Below, piece by piece: positions 62,861-64,000 of a stretch of DNA of 64,000 nucleotides. The notes under the pieces were generated by a model. It searched no databases and was not told the DNA's origin. It saw only the letters and a list, made by a program, of their open reading frames with translations. The position numbers and the translations under genes are program-made. Within the stretch, counting starts at the first letter, position 1; every line of letters starts with the position of its first letter. Source of the DNA: Diphasiastrum complanatum (Eukaryota; Streptophyta; Lycopodiopsida; Lycopodiales; Lycopodiaceae). The DNA lies in contig CM055101.1 in the NCBI GenBank assembly GCA_029204225.1, positions 35,581,648-35,645,647 of the forward strand. Direction: 5' to 3'.

Positions 62861-64000
62861 ATGAGCTATGGCATGTGGTGTATTGCAATCTATAGTGCTC
62901 ATCAATTCAGCTTTGATCTTGCTGATTTTTTAGTAGATTTTGGCCTGGAATCTGTTTTTCCCATCTACTATTAGCTGAATTTTCAAAAATGGCTAAAGAA
63001 TCGGAATCTATAGGTTCTTTGTTCAATGAAGATAGGTTGGATGGAACTAATTTCTCCTTGTGGTGCTACATGATCAAAAACCTCCTTATTGCTAAAGGTT
63101 TGTTTGAAGTTGTAAGTGGTGATGAAGAGATGCCACCTAGTTTGGCACCTACTACACCGTCAAGAGCTACTTCTTCAATATATGTGGAGGTGTCTTTCGA
63201 AGAATAAAAGAAGTGGGATCGACGTGACACACAAGCACATTCGGTCATAGCGCTATCCGTGAAGAGATCAATCCTACCTCACATTCGATCATGCAAGACT
63301 CCCAAGAGTGCTTGGGAAGTACTTGCCAAGATGTTCCAAGTGAAGAATACGGCGAAAGTGCTTTTTCTACGTAATCAACTCTCACCATTGAAGATGCAAG
63401 AGGGTGATACGCTTTCAAATCACTTAATGAAGATCAAGGATCTTCGTGAAGAGCTTCTTAGCATTGACGAAATTGTCGAGAACTCTCAATTTGTTTCAAT
63501 TACTCTTAATTCACTTCCTCATTCCTATATTCCATTTATGTCTACTTTAAGCATATCTCTTAGGGGACAGCAAATCTCCTTTGAAGAGCTTGTTGGCTTA
63601 CTTCTCCAAGAAGAGCAAACAAGGGTTAATTTTGGTGAACAAGAAGATCAAGCCTTCTTCACCAAAGGCAAAGGCAAGGGCAAGTGGAAAGGTAAGCCTT
63701 CTTCTTCCAAGGATAAAAAATCCAAGGAAGGCCAAGATCAAGGATCCAAAAAGAAGGGTAAGTTGCATTATTGTAAAAAGTTTGGGCACCACATAAAGGA
63801 ATGTAGGAAGAAGCTTACTAAGGATAAAGAGAAAGGTATTGATACAAATACAGCCATGATTTCATTAGAACATCAAAAGGAGGATGATTCTTTCAATCGT
63901 GATTTTGCTTTCGTCACTAACAATCTCATTTCTAATCAAAAGATTTCTACCACTTCTCGACTTGCTGGTTTCTCAGCAAAAAACAACACTACTTCAGCTT
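62861..64000 (+). pseudogene. Copia G gag, runs off the window
   Basis: ATG 62989 (MAKESESIGSLFNEDRLDGT) opens a frame that meets one TAA at 63205-63207. In the same frame it then stays open to the window end at 64000. It encodes NFSLWCYMIKNLLIAKGL, the gag helical domain (NQLSPLKMQEGDTLSNHLM), a [12 protein letters not shown] basic stretch and a knuckle [14 protein letters not shown] in which the first Cys is Leu. No LTR or primer site is visible in the 130 bp upstream. It is the same family as copia D in the ARM-BTB intron. Confidence 0.88.

Overview
The window is plant nuclear DNA. It is AT-rich, has GT-AG introns with long intergenic and intronic spacers, and is dominated by plant-type LTR retrotransposons (Ty3 chromovirus and Ty1/copia), LINEs, a hAT remnant and long (GA)n/(TC)n microsatellites. 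No prokaryotic, plastid or rRNA/tRNA genes were seen. The repeat load and a 20 kb intron suggest a large genome (fern, gymnosperm or similar), but the sequence alone does not fix the species.

Three cellular genes are supported. (1) On the minus strand at 0.5-6.1 kb are the 3' exons of a gene I do not recognise. (2) On the minus strand from 35234 down to 10093 is a complete eight-exon gene for an ARM-repeat protein with two BTB/POZ domains, of the Arabidopsis At1g04390 type. Seven of its eight exons join in phase; exon 4 needs a one-base correction. Intron 2 is 20.3 kb and is filled with nested retrotransposons. (3) On the plus strand, a gene starts at 48816, with another good exon at 55046-55289, and probably continues past the window.

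Intron 2 of the ARM-BTB gene (14292-34594) holds a broken copia element (minus). A Ty3 chromovirus copy A (minus) inserted into it and later lost its 5' half. A second copy B of the same family (19354-25619, minus, TSD GGCTG) landed inside A. A third copy C (28103-34502, plus, TSD CTGAG) is intact: LTRs that read as identical, iMet primer site, polypurine tract and one uninterrupted 1592-codon Gag-Pol ending in a chromodomain. C lies 92 bp from the exon 2 splice donor, and its transcription would run antisense into exons 2 and 1.

Upstream of the gene promoter is a decayed Ty3 element (plus, 35.49-36.05 and 42.58-42.9 kb) split by a copia element (36051-42574, minus, TSD TTTGG). The copia LTR carries a second primer-site-like motif inside its 3' end. 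The left part of the window (6.8-9.3 kb, plus) has an intron-containing hAT transposase-like pseudogene with an RG-rich tail.

The right part (48.8-64 kb) holds a foldback element, two related LINE copies (minus) whose ends abut (TC)n tracts, a decayed copia with its 5' LTR, and a second copia family running off the window end with a single stop in gag. That second family is also the one found broken in intron 2.

The most unusual signals are the LINE/(TC)n association, the in-frame copia-Ty3 fusion, the duplicated primer-site motif in a copia LTR, the D-D-G protease motif in an otherwise intact chromovirus, and the probable frameshift in exon 4 of the ARM-BTB gene.
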